Source of the DNA: Komagataeibacter xylinus
Lineage (GTDB): Bacteria > Pseudomonadota > Alphaproteobacteria > Acetobacterales > Acetobacteraceae
NCBI RefSeq assembly: GCF_004302915.1
Contig: NZ_QQBI01000018.1
Coordinates: 1-59,955 of the forward strand
DNA length: 59,955 bases
Reading direction: 5' to 3'
The stretch's first letter is position 1. The number at the start of each line of letters is the position of its first letter. The translations under genes were made by a program, and so were the position numbers. This document shows positions 9,968 through 18,486 of the stretch, in pieces. The notes beneath the pieces are model-generated. The model was given only the letters and a program-made list of their open reading frames with translations. It was not told where the DNA came from and searched no databases.

Positions 9968-10819
9968 TTACGCCTTGCCCAGCACAAAACCCAAGGCGTG
10001 CAGGGCAGCGGGCAGGCGCTCGCGGCCATGGAGTGCCGCCACATCACCCAGCCGCGCCACCACGCTCCCGCTCCAGCTCCGCGCGCCCGCGCGGCTGGCC
10101 GCGAGAAGGGCGTCATAGGCGCTGATGCTGGCGTCATCGGTGGCAGTGGCGGGGTTGTAGCGTTCCTCATGCAGCACCAGGGCCTGCGGCAGGCGCGGCT
10201 TGATGGAGGTGGGCTGCGCGCGGTCAGGGTAGCCTACGCTCATGCCAAACAGCGCGAATGTTTGGGGCGGCAGGCCGAGTTCGGCAGCAATGGCCTCGGG
10301 CTGGTTGCGCACGGCGCCCACGTACACGATTCCCAACCCGTAGGATTCAAACGTCGCCGCCGCATTCTGCCCCGCCAGCGCCGTATCCACCACGCCGCCC
10401 AGAAATGTATCGAGGCAGTCCAGCCCCGGCAGTGCGTGGCCCTGCGCGTGGCCCACATGCTCAAGGCGCGACAGGTCCACCACCCACACGAGGAACAGCG
10501 GCGCCTGCGCAATGAACGCCTGCTCGCCCGCAATCCTGGCCAGCCGGGCGCGCCGCGCCGGGTCGCGCACGGCAATCACGCTCCACGCCTGCAGGTTGCA
10601 TGAACTCGAGGCCGACTGGGCTGCGGCAATGGCGGCTTCCACCACGCCTTCGGGCAGGGGGGCGGGGCTGAAATGCCGCACGGAGCGATGCGCCATGAGG
10701 CTGCGCGCCACCGGGCTTTCGGGCAGCGGTTTTTCAGGCGGCTTCGTGCCATAACGGGCCTGCCACAGCGCGTTCATGGAGGACTGGGCGGAAAAGGAAG
10801 AAACGGTACTGTTGGACAT
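9968..10819 (-). CDS. Nitroreductase family flavoprotein (NfsA-like)
   Basis: An FMN-dependent NAD(P)H oxidoreductase of the nitroreductase superfamily, 283 aa. HRSVRHF near residues 40-46 and the SASSSCNLQAWSV segment form the FMN phosphate-binding region. AAATFESYGLGIVYVGAVRNQP and FALFGMSVGYPD match the NfsA/FRP-type subfamily, which reduces nitroaromatics, quinones or flavins. A GGAGG site precedes the chosen ATG at 10819. The true substrate cannot be read from sequence. It is divergent from the AcuI-like reductase across a ~316-bp gap. Confidence 0.88.
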   Translation of the reverse strand: MSNSTVSSFSAQSSMNALWQARYGTKPPEKPLPESPVARSLMAHRSVRHFSPAPLPEGVVEAAIAAAQSASSSCNLQAWSVIAVRDPARRARLARIAGEQAFIAQAPLFLVWVVDLSRLEHVGHAQGHALPGLDCLDTFLGGVVDTALAGQNAAATFESYGLGIVYVGAVRNQPEAIAAELGLPPQTFALFGMSVGYPDRAQPTSIKPRLPQALVLHEERYNPATATDDASISAYDALLAASRAGARSWSGSVVARLGDVAALHGRERLPAALHALGFVLGKA

Positions 10820-11135
10820 GCATGCCTCCTGCCTGTGCAATGCTGGCTGAAAAAGCAGCACACCACAGCGCAACAGGGACAGGTAGCGGGGCGATCTCAC
10901 ACCTGCCCTGCGCATTTTCATGCCGCAGGCCGCAGCATGGGCGCGGTGCCTCCGGCCGCCTTTCAGGCGTGGTCTGCTTTTGTTAAAATTCGTTTCCAGA
11001 TCAGGTGTTTATTGCAGCCCGCCCATCACGTTCATGCGAAATCACACGGCTGTAAATAGGAAGAAACACCTAAAATGGAGCATGAAGACCACAGCACGCC
11101 CCCTGTTTTCACCACCTGCAAGGAAACCCGTTCGC
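10820..11135. other. Divergent intergenic region (nitroreductase / AcuI-like)
   Basis: Holds the start signals of two divergent reductase genes. The right-hand half is AT-richer (TTTTGTTAAAATTCG near 10978-10992), but I cannot assign a clear -35/-10 pair. No hairpin with a U tract or known riboswitch was seen. Confidence 0.4.
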
Positions 11136-12116
11136 ATGTTCGAGGCCCTCATGATCCGCCAGGCCGATGGCGCGACCACCACCCGGCTGGAACAGGTCGA
11201 CCCCACAAGCCTGCCGCAGGGCGATGTGACGGTTGAAGTCGCGCAGTCGAGCCTGAACTATAAGGATGCGCTGGCCATCACGCGCGGGGCGCCGGTGGTG
11301 CGGCATTTTCCCATGATTCCGGGCATCGACCTTGCAGGCCGCGTCCTCCATTCCGATGACCCGGTCTTCCGCCCCGGCGATCAGGTGCTGGCCACTGGCT
11401 GGGGCCTGGGGGAAAAGCATTGGGGCGGCCTGGCTGGCATGGCCCGCCTGCCGGGGCGGTGGCTGCTGCCGCACCCTGCGGGCCTGTCGGGGCGGCAGGT
11501 GATGGGCATTGGCACGGCGGGCTTTACGGCCATGCTGTGCGTCATGGCGCTGGAGGATGGCGGGCTGACGCCTGCCTCCGGCCCCATCATCGTGAGTGGC
11601 GCGGGCGGCGGCGTGGGCGGCATGGCCGTGATGCTGCTGGCGCAACTGGGCTATCAGGTGGTGGCGGTGACCGGGCGCGCACAGCTCCAGGCGTATCTGA
11701 TCAGCCTGGGTGCGGCCGAAGTGCTGCCGCGCGAGGCGCTGGCCCCCACCGGCAAACCGCTGGAAAAGGCGCGCTGGGCGGGCGGGATTGACGTGGCCGG
11801 GGGCGCGGTGCTGGCCACGATGTGCGCCTCGATCATGCATGGCGGCACGGTGGCGGCCTGCGGGCTGGCCGGGGGCATAGCGCTGCCACTGACGGTGGCT
11901 CCCTTCATCCTGCGCAATGTGCGCCTGCAGGGAATCGACAGCGTGATGTGCCCCCGCCCGCGCCGCATGACAGCCTGGGCACGGCTGGCGCGTGACATCG
12001 ACCCCACCCGGCTGGACAGCATGCTGCATGACGCAGCCCTGGCCGAGGTGCCCGACATCGCACCGCGCCTGTTGGCGGGGCATATAAGGGGGCGGACGGT
12101 CGTCCACCTTGACTGA
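11136..12116 (+). CDS. AcuI/YhdH-type zinc-free alcohol dehydrogenase-like reductase
   Basis: A medium-chain dehydrogenase/reductase of the YhdH/AcuI branch, which in characterised members reduces acrylyl-CoA with NADPH. The 326-aa product has the N-terminal MDR fold (SSLNYKDALAITRGAPVVRHFPMIPG), VLATGWGLGEKHWGG (a hallmark of this branch), and a Rossmann nucleotide-binding motif SGAGGGVGGMAVMLLA. The structural and catalytic zinc cysteines are absent, as expected. AGGAAA lies 9 nt before the chosen ATG; a frame extending upstream adds residues outside the family. Annotation as generic quinone oxidoreductase is the alternative. Confidence 0.88.
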   Translation: MFEALMIRQADGATTTRLEQVDPTSLPQGDVTVEVAQSSLNYKDALAITRGAPVVRHFPMIPGIDLAGRVLHSDDPVFRPGDQVLATGWGLGEKHWGGLAGMARLPGRWLLPHPAGLSGRQVMGIGTAGFTAMLCVMALEDGGLTPASGPIIVSGAGGGVGGMAVMLLAQLGYQVVAVTGRAQLQAYLISLGAAEVLPREALAPTGKPLEKARWAGGIDVAGGAVLATMCASIMHGGTVAACGLAGGIALPLTVAPFILRNVRLQGIDSVMCPRPRRMTAWARLARDIDPTRLDSMLHDAALAEVPDIAPRLLAGHIRGRTVVHLD

Positions 12117-12128
12117 TTGAAAATAACA

Positions 12129-12212
12129 AAAGTTTTTGGGTGCCGCCTTAATTTTTCAAAAAGGCGGCGTTCCTTGAAGCTTTTTGAAAAAAGCTTCACC
12201 AAAAACTTCTGC
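12129..12212. repeat. Double-hairpin intergenic repeat
   Basis: Full copy: AAAAGTTTTTGGGTGCCGCC, loop with a small insertion (TTAATTTTTCAAAA), GGCGGCG, then GAAGCTTTTT-GAAAAAAGCTTC and ACCAAAAACTT. It sits directly after the AcuI-like stop and before the cbtB terminator, so it separates convergent transcription units. Confidence 0.88.
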
Positions 12213-12228
12213 TTTTGAAGCAGGCAAT

Positions 12229-12261
12229 AAAAAACGGCAGGCGCGAGGGGCGCATGCCGTT
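12229..12261 (-). terminator. Rho-independent terminator for cbtB
   Basis: Read on the minus strand, AACGGCA (12255-12261) and GCGC pair with GCGC and TGCCGTT (12234-12244) around a short loop, followed by a TTTTTT run (12229-12235). A second GC-rich hairpin (GCGGGGC/GCCCCGC) lies just beyond the cbtB stop at about 12278-12295. Confidence 0.8.
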
Positions 12262-12300
12262 CTTCATGTCAGGCCATGCGGGGCAGGAGCCCCGCGCCCC

Positions 12301-12522
12301 TTAGTGGCAGGGGAAGCCAAGCAGATGGCGGCCATCATGCACGAATTCATGCACGTAATGCCCGGAAATGAGCGAAGTCGCCCCCTGCTCCGCGCCAACG
12401 AAGTAGATCAGCAGCGAGGCCAGAACCAGCCCGAACACACCCCACGGCAGCAGGTCGCGCACCGGGATGGCAACCGGCGGGGCGGCAATATTGGCGGACA
12501 GGACGGATGTGTCTTGGCTCAT
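12301..12522 (-). CDS. cbtB: CbtB-type probable cobalt transporter subunit
   Basis: A 73-aa membrane protein with one transmembrane helix (LLPWGVFGLVLASLLIYFVGA) and the CbtB signature tail: HEFVHDGRHLLGFPCH ending at the C-terminus with four His and a Cys. The family is predicted to act with the larger CbtA in cobalt uptake and is often B12-regulated. No CbtA is adjacent: the gene is followed by its own terminator and the next gene is divergent. The start at 12522 is favoured because GGAG lies 9 nt upstream. The cobalamin riboswitch at 13274 points the other way and cannot control this gene. Confidence 0.85.
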   Translation of the reverse strand: MSQDTSVLSANIAAPPVAIPVRDLLPWGVFGLVLASLLIYFVGAEQGATSLISGHYVHEFVHDGRHLLGFPCH

Positions 12523-12687
12523 GCTGAAAAACTCCATGGATCATGCTCGACCCGGAGCAGTATGGCATGACAGGGCGGCATGCAATGCCCTTGCCGTGTA
12601 ACCGGATCAGTCGCCATGGTTCCAAAATCGACCGGCAAGGTCAATCATCCATTGCTCGCCCCACCCTTTCAGGCCACGCAGGGCATC

Positions 12688-13221
12688 ATGCACCAGACAC
12701 TGACCTGCATCGCCCTGCCCGCGCCCGATGGCTTGCGCCGGGGCGTCATGCCCCCGCGCGATGCCATTCCCATCCTGCCCGCAGGCTTCATGGGCGCGCT
12801 GCCACCAGCCGACCGCCTTTTTGTGCCACCCGCCCTGAGCAGAATCATCGGGACCGATGCGGGCGAAGCCGTGCCCGCCCTGAATGCTGCCGATATGGGG
12901 GCGTGGCACGGGCTTTCGCTCAAGGCCCTGCCTCCTGCCGATCTGGCCCGCTGGGTCGGGGATGCCAGCTTTGCCCCACCGGGGGGTGAAAGCCGCGATT
13001 CGCTGCTGCGCCGCGTGGCCACATGGCTGGCCGCCCTGCCCGCAACGCCAGCCCGCCTGCTGGCGCTGGCCGATGCCACGACCGTCCGCGCCCTTGCCAT
13101 CGCGGCCCTTGGGGGTGATGGCGCCATGATGGCGCGGCTGGATATCGCCCCCCTCACCCGCACGGTGCTCACCCGCCACGCCACATGGCGGCTGGCCACA
13201 AGCGGCGCGCCCCTGCCCTGA
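12688..13221 (+). CDS. Degenerate histidine-phosphatase-like protein of the cobalamin region
   Basis: A 177-aa protein with the phosphoglycerate-mutase/histidine-phosphatase layout: a VPPALSR segment, DMGAWHG at 69-75, PGGES at 98-102 with the following 'LLRRVATWL', and ALADATTVRALAIAAL at 126-141. The two catalytic histidine motifs are missing: the N-terminal RHG is replaced (TCIALPAPDG) and the late histidine is D129. It is therefore probably a pseudoenzyme or has another role. In B12 clusters this family includes alpha-ribazole phosphatase (CobC), but the lost residues argue against that. It ends about 50 bp before the cobalamin riboswitch. Confidence 0.7.
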   Translation: MHQTLTCIALPAPDGLRRGVMPPRDAIPILPAGFMGALPPADRLFVPPALSRIIGTDAGEAVPALNAADMGAWHGLSLKALPPADLARWVGDASFAPPGGESRDSLLRRVATWLAALPATPARLLALADATTVRALAIAALGGDGAMMARLDIAPLTRTVLTRHATWRLATSGAPLP

Positions 13222-13273
13222 AACCGGCCGTGTCTTTTTTGACAGCGCGCCCCGCAATCGGCTAGATCCGCCG

Positions 13274-13475
13274 CTGATGGTTCCCCCACCAGGGAGAATA
13301 GGGAAGACGGTGCGCCTGACAGCAATGCCGTCGCTGCCCCCGCAACTGTAGGTGGTCGAATCCGGCCCGGTGCATGCACCGGCCCCGCCACTGGTCCCGA
13401 AGGGGCCGGGAAGGCGGCCGGATACTGAGGGTGTGGCCCGCCACGCCCTTCGCCACAAGCCAGGAGACCTGCCAT
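13274..13475 (+). promoter_or_regulatory. Cobalamin (AdoCbl) riboswitch
   Basis: Conserved parts appear in order: TGATGGTTCCCCC, AGGGAGAATAGGGAAGACGG, AATGCCG-CGCTGCCCCCGCAACTGTA (13324-13350, the B12-box core), CCACTGG, GGGAAGGCGGCC, and GCCAGGAGACCTGCC (13459-13473). It precedes the DUF1636-type gene, cobW and cobN on the same strand, so it should repress this operon when B12 is ample. Downstream, CCACCCGG and CCGGGTGG (about 13542-13570) form a hairpin that may be part of the expression platform. Confidence 0.95.
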
Positions 13476-13641
13476 CCCCGCCCGTGCGGGATAGAGTTAC
13501 CGTTTCGATCGCATGGCTGGCGGGGTGCCCGGCACGCGACTGGCCACCACCCGGGCAATGCCTGCCGCCGGGTGGGGCATGACCGCGCACCCCGCTTTTT
13601 GTGCTGCCCGCCCGGCAGCGCCGCGAAAGGGCACGGACCAG

Positions 13642-14037
13642 ATGACCACTCCCTCCCCGCCAGACACGACACCACCGCCCGTGCACCTGCATGTGTGCGT
13701 GACCTGCCGCCGGGGACTGCCCGCATCGGACAATCCGCAGGGCCGCCAGCTGCACGACGCCATGCAGGCACTCGCCGCGGGCAACCCAAACCTTGTCGTG
13801 CATGAGGTCGCCTGCCTTGCCGCGTGCAACGATGGCTGCACCGCCGTTATTGCCACGCCGGGCAAATGGGGCTGGCTGCTGGCCAACCTTGGCCCCGAAA
13901 AGGCAGATGACCTGCTGACCTATATCGACGCCTATGCCGCATCGGCCAAAGGCACCGTCATGCCCTCGCGCAGGCCCGCAAGCCTGAGCGACATGGTGCG
14001 CGGCCGCTTTCCCTCATCCCTCTTTTCCGGAGTCTGA
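13642..14037 (+). CDS. DUF1636-type Cys-rich metal-binding protein
   Basis: A 131-aa cytoplasmic protein with a Cys pattern like thioredoxin-fold 2Fe-2S ferredoxins: C19-V-T-C22 near the start and C58, C62, C66 in ACLAACNDGC. This matches the DUF1636 family that recurs in alphaproteobacterial cobalt/cobalamin operons. Function is not established; an electron-transfer or metal-handling role for cobalt insertion is plausible. It is the first gene after the cobalamin riboswitch and is 5 bp from cobW. Start chosen at 13642 with GAAAGGG upstream; longer in-frame starts run into the riboswitch platform. Confidence 0.8.
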   Translation: MTTPSPPDTTPPPVHLHVCVTCRRGLPASDNPQGRQLHDAMQALAAGNPNLVVHEVACLAACNDGCTAVIATPGKWGWLLANLGPEKADDLLTYIDAYAASAKGTVMPSRRPASLSDMVRGRFPSSLFSGV

Positions 14038-14042
14038 CTGCC

Positions 14043-15095
14043 ATGAACACCGCCGCCACGGCCCGCGCCAAAGTGCCCGTTACCGTCATCACCGGCTTTC
14101 TGGGCGCGGGCAAGACCACGCTTCTGCGCCACGTGCTGGCCAATGCGAAGGGCAGGCGCATTGCCATCGTGGTCAATGAATTCGGCACGCTGGGCATTGA
14201 TGGCGACACGCTGCGCGCCTGCGGCGTGGAAGGCTGCACGGATGAGGACATTGTCGAGCTGACCAATGGCTGCCTGTGCTGCACCGTGGCCGATGACTTC
14301 CTGCCCACCATGGAGGCCCTGCTCGACCGCGCGACCCCGCCCGACCATATCGTGATCGAGACCTCCGGCCTCGCTTTGCCCAAGCCGCTGCTCAAGGCGT
14401 TCGGCTGGCCCACCATCCGCACGCGCATGACGGTTGATGGCGTGGTGACCGTGGTCGATGGCCCCGCCGTGGAAGCCGGCCGCTTTGCCGATGACCCCGC
14501 CGAAGTCGCCCGCCAGCAGGCGGCCGACCCCTCGCTCGACCACGACAACCCGCTGGCCGAGGTGTACGAGGACCAGCTCCTGTGCGCCGACCTCGTGGTG
14601 CTCAACAAGACCGACCTCATGACGCCACAGCAGGCCGATGCGGTCGAGGCCGCGATCCGTGCCGAGATCCCGCGCGCGGTCAAGGTCGTGCGCGCAACCG
14701 ACGGGCAGGTCGACCCCGCCGTGCTGCTCGGCCTCGATGCGGCAGCGGAAGATGACCTGGCCGCCCGCCCCTCCCACCACGATGCCGAGGGCGGCGAGCA
14801 CGAGCATGATGATTTCGAGAGCTTCGTGCTGCCCATCCCCGAGCAGGACAGCGTGGAAGGCTTCATCACGCGGCTGAAAAAACTTGCCGGACAGCACGAC
14901 ATCCTACGCATGAAGGGCTACGCCACCGTGCGCGGCAAGGCCATGCGGCTGGCGGTGCAGGGCGTGGGCAGCCGCTTTCGCCACCAGTTCGACCAGCCTG
15001 TGCCCAAGGATGGTCCGCGCACCGGCAACCTTGTGGTGATCGGCCAGAAGGGCCTTGATCAGGCTGCCATTACGGCGGCACTGGCCCAGGGCTAG
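14043..15095 (+). CDS. cobW: CobW, GTPase metallochaperone for cobalamin synthesis
   Basis: A G3E GTPase thought to deliver cobalt to the CobNST chelatase. The 350-aa product has the P-loop GFLGAGKTT at 18-26, the metal-binding CLCC at 77-80 (NGCLCC), VVLNKTDLM for the guanine motif, and a His/Glu-rich patch HHDAEGGEHEHDD around residues 243-255. A C-terminal CobW_C domain follows. It is second in the riboswitch operon, 25 bp before cobN, which supports the cobalt role over zinc or iron paralogues. Confidence 0.95.
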   Translation: MNTAATARAKVPVTVITGFLGAGKTTLLRHVLANAKGRRIAIVVNEFGTLGIDGDTLRACGVEGCTDEDIVELTNGCLCCTVADDFLPTMEALLDRATPPDHIVIETSGLALPKPLLKAFGWPTIRTRMTVDGVVTVVDGPAVEAGRFADDPAEVARQQAADPSLDHDNPLAEVYEDQLLCADLVVLNKTDLMTPQQADAVEAAIRAEIPRAVKVVRATDGQVDPAVLLGLDAAAEDDLAARPSHHDAEGGEHEHDDFESFVLPIPEQDSVEGFITRLKKLAGQHDILRMKGYATVRGKAMRLAVQGVGSRFRHQFDQPVPKDGPRTGNLVVIGQKGLDQAAITAALAQG

Positions 15096-15120
15096 ACACC
15101 GGGCAGACGGGAGCCGCATC

Positions 15121-18100
15121 ATGCACCTGCTGGCACGCGAGGTCCGCACGCTCGATGAAGCCGATCAGGCCGAGGATCTCGGCCACGCCCCGGCTGATAT
15201 CGTGTTCCTGTCCTTTTCGGACAGTGACCTGCTGTGCCTCAACGCCGCCCATGCGGCAGGGGCCGCCCCCGATGCCAGCCTGCGCACCGCAACGCTTGCG
15301 CGCCTGCGCCACCCCATGTCGATCGACCTGTACGTAGCCGACACCATCATGGAGTCGCGCTGCGTGGTGGTGCGGCTGCTGGGCGGGCTGGAATACTGGC
15401 GCTACGGGGTGGAGGAACTGGGACGGGCCTGCCAGCAGGCGGGCATTCCGCTGGTGCTGCTGGCGGGCGACGGGCGTGATGACCCACGTCTTGCCAGCCT
15501 GTCCACCGTGCCCGACGCCATCCGCACCCGGCTTGATGCCCTGCTGCGTACGGGGGGGGCCGTCAACACCGCCACCGCCCTGCGGCTCATGGCCCATATT
15601 GCCGGGCGCGGGCCGGATGATGGCATGCCCGCCGAGCCGCTGCCGCCCGCAGGCGTGCTGCATGCCGCCAGCCCGGCCCTACCGTTTCGCGCCATGGTGG
15701 TGTTCTACCGCGCCCACCTGCTGGCCGCCGATATCGCCCCCGTCACGGCCCTCGCCACTGAACTGGAGCGGCATGGCATGGGGGCGGACCTTGTTTATGT
15801 CACCTCCCTCAAGAACCCGGAATCGGCGGCTTTCGTTACGGCCCGGCTGGCGGAGGCACCGCCGGATGTCATCATCAACGCCACCTTCTTTTCCGCACGC
15901 TCCGGGGGGGATGGCCACGCCCCGCTCGACATGGCGGGCGTGCCGGTGCTGCAGGTGCAGCAGCCCGGCATTCCCCACGGCCTGTGGCGCGACAGCGTGC
16001 GCGGCCTGTCGCAGGCCGACCTTGCCATGCAGGTGGTGCTGCCCGAACTCGATGGCCGCATTCCCGCCTTCCCCATCTCCTTCAAGGAGGACACCACCCC
16101 CGGCCTGCCCGCCCGCCATGTGCCTTACGCGCAGGGCATTGCGCTGACCGCCGCCCGCGCGCTGGGCTGGGCGCGGCTGGGGCATGAACTGCCCGGCCAG
16201 CGCCGCGTGGGCATCATCCTGTCCGATTATCCCGGCGCGCAGGGTGCGCCCACCGGGCAGGCCGCCCATGCCGTGGGGCTGGACAGTTTTGCAAGCCTTG
16301 AACACATCCTGAGCCTGCTGCATGCGGCAGGCTACGACACGGGTGATGTACCCACGGCGGACCAGCTGACGCACGCGCTGGCCCGCGCGCCTGCCACGCC
16401 CTTTGTTTCGGTTGCGACCTATCGCCAGTGGCTCGAGGCCCTGCCACAGGCCCTGCGCGACCAGCTTGCCGCCTGCTGGGGCGCGCCGGAGGAGGATTCC
16501 GCCGTGCAGCACGGCCAGTTCCACCTGCGCCACCTGCATGCAGGCCGTATCCTGCTAGCGCTGCAACCCGACCGGGGCACGGCCACCGACCGCCACGGCG
16601 GCTACCATGACCCCGACACCCCGCCGCGCCATGCCTATGTGGCCTTCTACCTGTGGCTGCGCCACGGCTGCGGGCTGGACGCCATGGTGCATCTGGGCAC
16701 GCATGGCACGCTGGAATGGCTGCCGGGCAAGGCGGCGGCCCCATCGGCCGAATGCTGGCCCTCGGTGCTGGTGGGGGGGCTGCCGGTCATCTACCCCTTT
16801 ATCGTCAACAACCCCGGCGAGGCGGCGGCGGCGCGGCGCAGGCTGGGGGCGGTGACCATCAGCCACATGACGCCACCCATCGCGGCCGTGAACAGCGCAG
16901 GCGCCGATACGGGTGAACTCGAACGCCTGATTGACGAATATGCCGCAGCCGACGGGCTCGACCGCAGGCGGGGCGCCATCCTGCGTGGCGAGATCCTGCA
17001 ACGCGCCGACAGTCTTGGCCTGCTGGAGGAAGGCGGCATTGCCCGTGCCGATAACGAGGATGAAGCCCTCGCCCGGCTCGATGCCTATCTGTGCGATGTA
17101 AAAGACCTCCAGATCCGTGACGGGCTGCATGTGTTTGGCCGCCCCCCCACCCGGACAGTGGAACTGGCCCATGCCATCGCCCGCGCCTGCGGTGAAAGCG
17201 CGCCTGCCGACCTGCCCGCCCGCCTGCACGCCTGCGGCGCGGCGGAGGGAGCGGCCCTGCTGGCCGCCCTTGATGGGCGATTCGTGCCGGCAGGCCCTGC
17301 GGGTGCCCCCACCCGTGGCCGGGCCGACGTGCTGCCCACGGGGCGCAACCTTTACGCCATGGACCCCCGCGCCATTCCCACCCGCTCGGCGCTTGTGCTG
17401 GCCGAGCGCACGGCGGCGCTGCTGCTGGAGGAACACCTGCAGGACCAAGGCGAGCCGCTGCGCGCGCTGGTCATCGACCTGTGGGGCTCGGCCAGCCTAC
17501 GCACCGGCGGCGAGGACCTGGCCCTTGCCCTGCTGCTGATGGGCGTGAAACCGGTATGGGATGGCGCATCGGGGCGCGTAAGCGGTATCGAGGTCATTCC
17601 CATGGCTGCGCTCGACCGCCCGCGCGTGGATGTGACGCTGCGCCTGTCGGGGCTGTTCCGCGATGCATTTCCCGGCCAGATCGCGCTGTTCGAGCAGGCG
17701 GTGCAGGCCATTGCCGCCCGCACGTTCGAGGCCCCCGACCTCAACCCGCTGGCCGCCAGCACCGAAGGGCTTGAAGGCGCAGCCCGGCACACCGCCACCG
17801 CCCGCATGTTTGGCGCAGCCCCTGGCAATTATGGCACGGGGGTGGAAGATGTGCTGGCCAGCGGCCAGTGGCACGAACGTGACGGGCTGGGGCAGGCATG
17901 GCTTGATGGCTCGGCCTGGACCTATGGCGGCGGGCGTGAAGGGCAAAAAGCGCCTGACATCCTGGCCGGGCGCATGGCGCAGGCGGGCGTGCTGCTGCAT
18001 GTGCAGGACCATGCCGAGACCGACATCCTCGAAAGCGTGGACATGGCCACCCATGAGGGCGGCATGGCGGCGGCCGCCACGATGCTGGGCAACACGCCGC

Positions 18101-18486
18101 GCCTCGTGCATGGCGACACCTCCCGCCCCGATACGCCCCGCCTGCGCGGCACAGCGCAGGAAGTGGCCCGCGTGGTGCGCGGGCGGCTGGCCAACCCGGC
18201 CTGGCTTGCGGGCATGCGCCGCCATGGCTACCGGGGGGCGGGCGAGATCGCACGCGGCGTGGAGGCGTTGCACGGCTTTGCCGCCACCGTGCCCGCGCGC
18301 TTTGACCGGCAGTTTGACCTCGCCTTCAGCCGCCTGCTCGATGACCCGGAGATGGACGCCTTCCTGCTCGCGGCCAACCCCGATGCCCATACCGCCATCC
18401 GCCACCTCATGGCCGATGCCCTGCGCCGCGACCTGTGGCGGCCGCGCAGCAACAGTGCCGCCATGCTGCTGGACCCCGCGCCATGA
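15121..18486 (+). CDS. cobN: Cobaltochelatase subunit CobN
   Basis: Large subunit of the ATP-dependent cobaltochelatase that inserts Co(II) into hydrogenobyrinic acid a,c-diamide in the aerobic B12 pathway. The 1121-aa product shows CobN/ChlH family blocks: LGTHGTLEWLPGK, YPFIVNNPGEA(A), GAAPGNYGTGVED and the C-terminal DILESVDMATHEGGMAA. It is shorter than the ~1275-aa Pseudomonas reference but looks complete at both ends. The CobS and CobT partners are not in the window. The ATG at 15121 is preceded by GGGAG. The stop overlaps the cobG start (ATGA). Confidence 0.95.
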   Translation: MHLLAREVRTLDEADQAEDLGHAPADIVFLSFSDSDLLCLNAAHAAGAAPDASLRTATLARLRHPMSIDLYVADTIMESRCVVVRLLGGLEYWRYGVEELGRACQQAGIPLVLLAGDGRDDPRLASLSTVPDAIRTRLDALLRTGGAVNTATALRLMAHIAGRGPDDGMPAEPLPPAGVLHAASPALPFRAMVVFYRAHLLAADIAPVTALATELERHGMGADLVYVTSLKNPESAAFVTARLAEAPPDVIINATFFSARSGGDGHAPLDMAGVPVLQVQQPGIPHGLWRDSVRGLSQADLAMQVVLPELDGRIPAFPISFKEDTTPGLPARHVPYAQGIALTAARALGWARLGHELPGQRRVGIILSDYPGAQGAPTGQAAHAVGLDSFASLEHILSLLHAAGYDTGDVPTADQLTHALARAPATPFVSVATYRQWLEALPQALRDQLAACWGAPEEDSAVQHGQFHLRHLHAGRILLALQPDRGTATDRHGGYHDPDTPPRHAYVAFYLWLRHGCGLDAMVHLGTHGTLEWLPGKAAAPSAECWPSVLVGGLPVIYPFIVNNPGEAAAARRRLGAVTISHMTPPIAAVNSAGADTGELERLIDEYAAADGLDRRRGAILRGEILQRADSLGLLEEGGIARADNEDEALARLDAYLCDVKDLQIRDGLHVFGRPPTRTVELAHAIARACGESAPADLPARLHACGAAEGAALLAALDGRFVPAGPAGAPTRGRADVLPTGRNLYAMDPRAIPTRSALVLAERTAALLLEEHLQDQGEPLRALVIDLWGSASLRTGGEDLALALLLMGVKPVWDGASGRVSGIEVIPMAALDRPRVDVTLRLSGLFRDAFPGQIALFEQAVQAIAARTFEAPDLNPLAASTEGLEGAARHTATARMFGAAPGNYGTGVEDVLASGQWHERDGLGQAWLDGSAWTYGGGREGQKAPDILAGRMAQAGVLLHVQDHAETDILESVDMATHEGGMAAAATMLGNTPRLVHGDTSRPDTPRLRGTAQEVARVVRGRLANPAWLAGMRRHGYRGAGEIARGVEALHGFAATVPARFDRQFDLAFSRLLDDPEMDAFLLAANPDAHTAIRHLMADALRRDLWRPRSNSAAMLLDPAP

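Noticed and set aside
12229-12300. Possible small RNA in the cbtB tail
   Set aside because: The two hairpins are fully explained as terminator structures directly after the cbtB stop.
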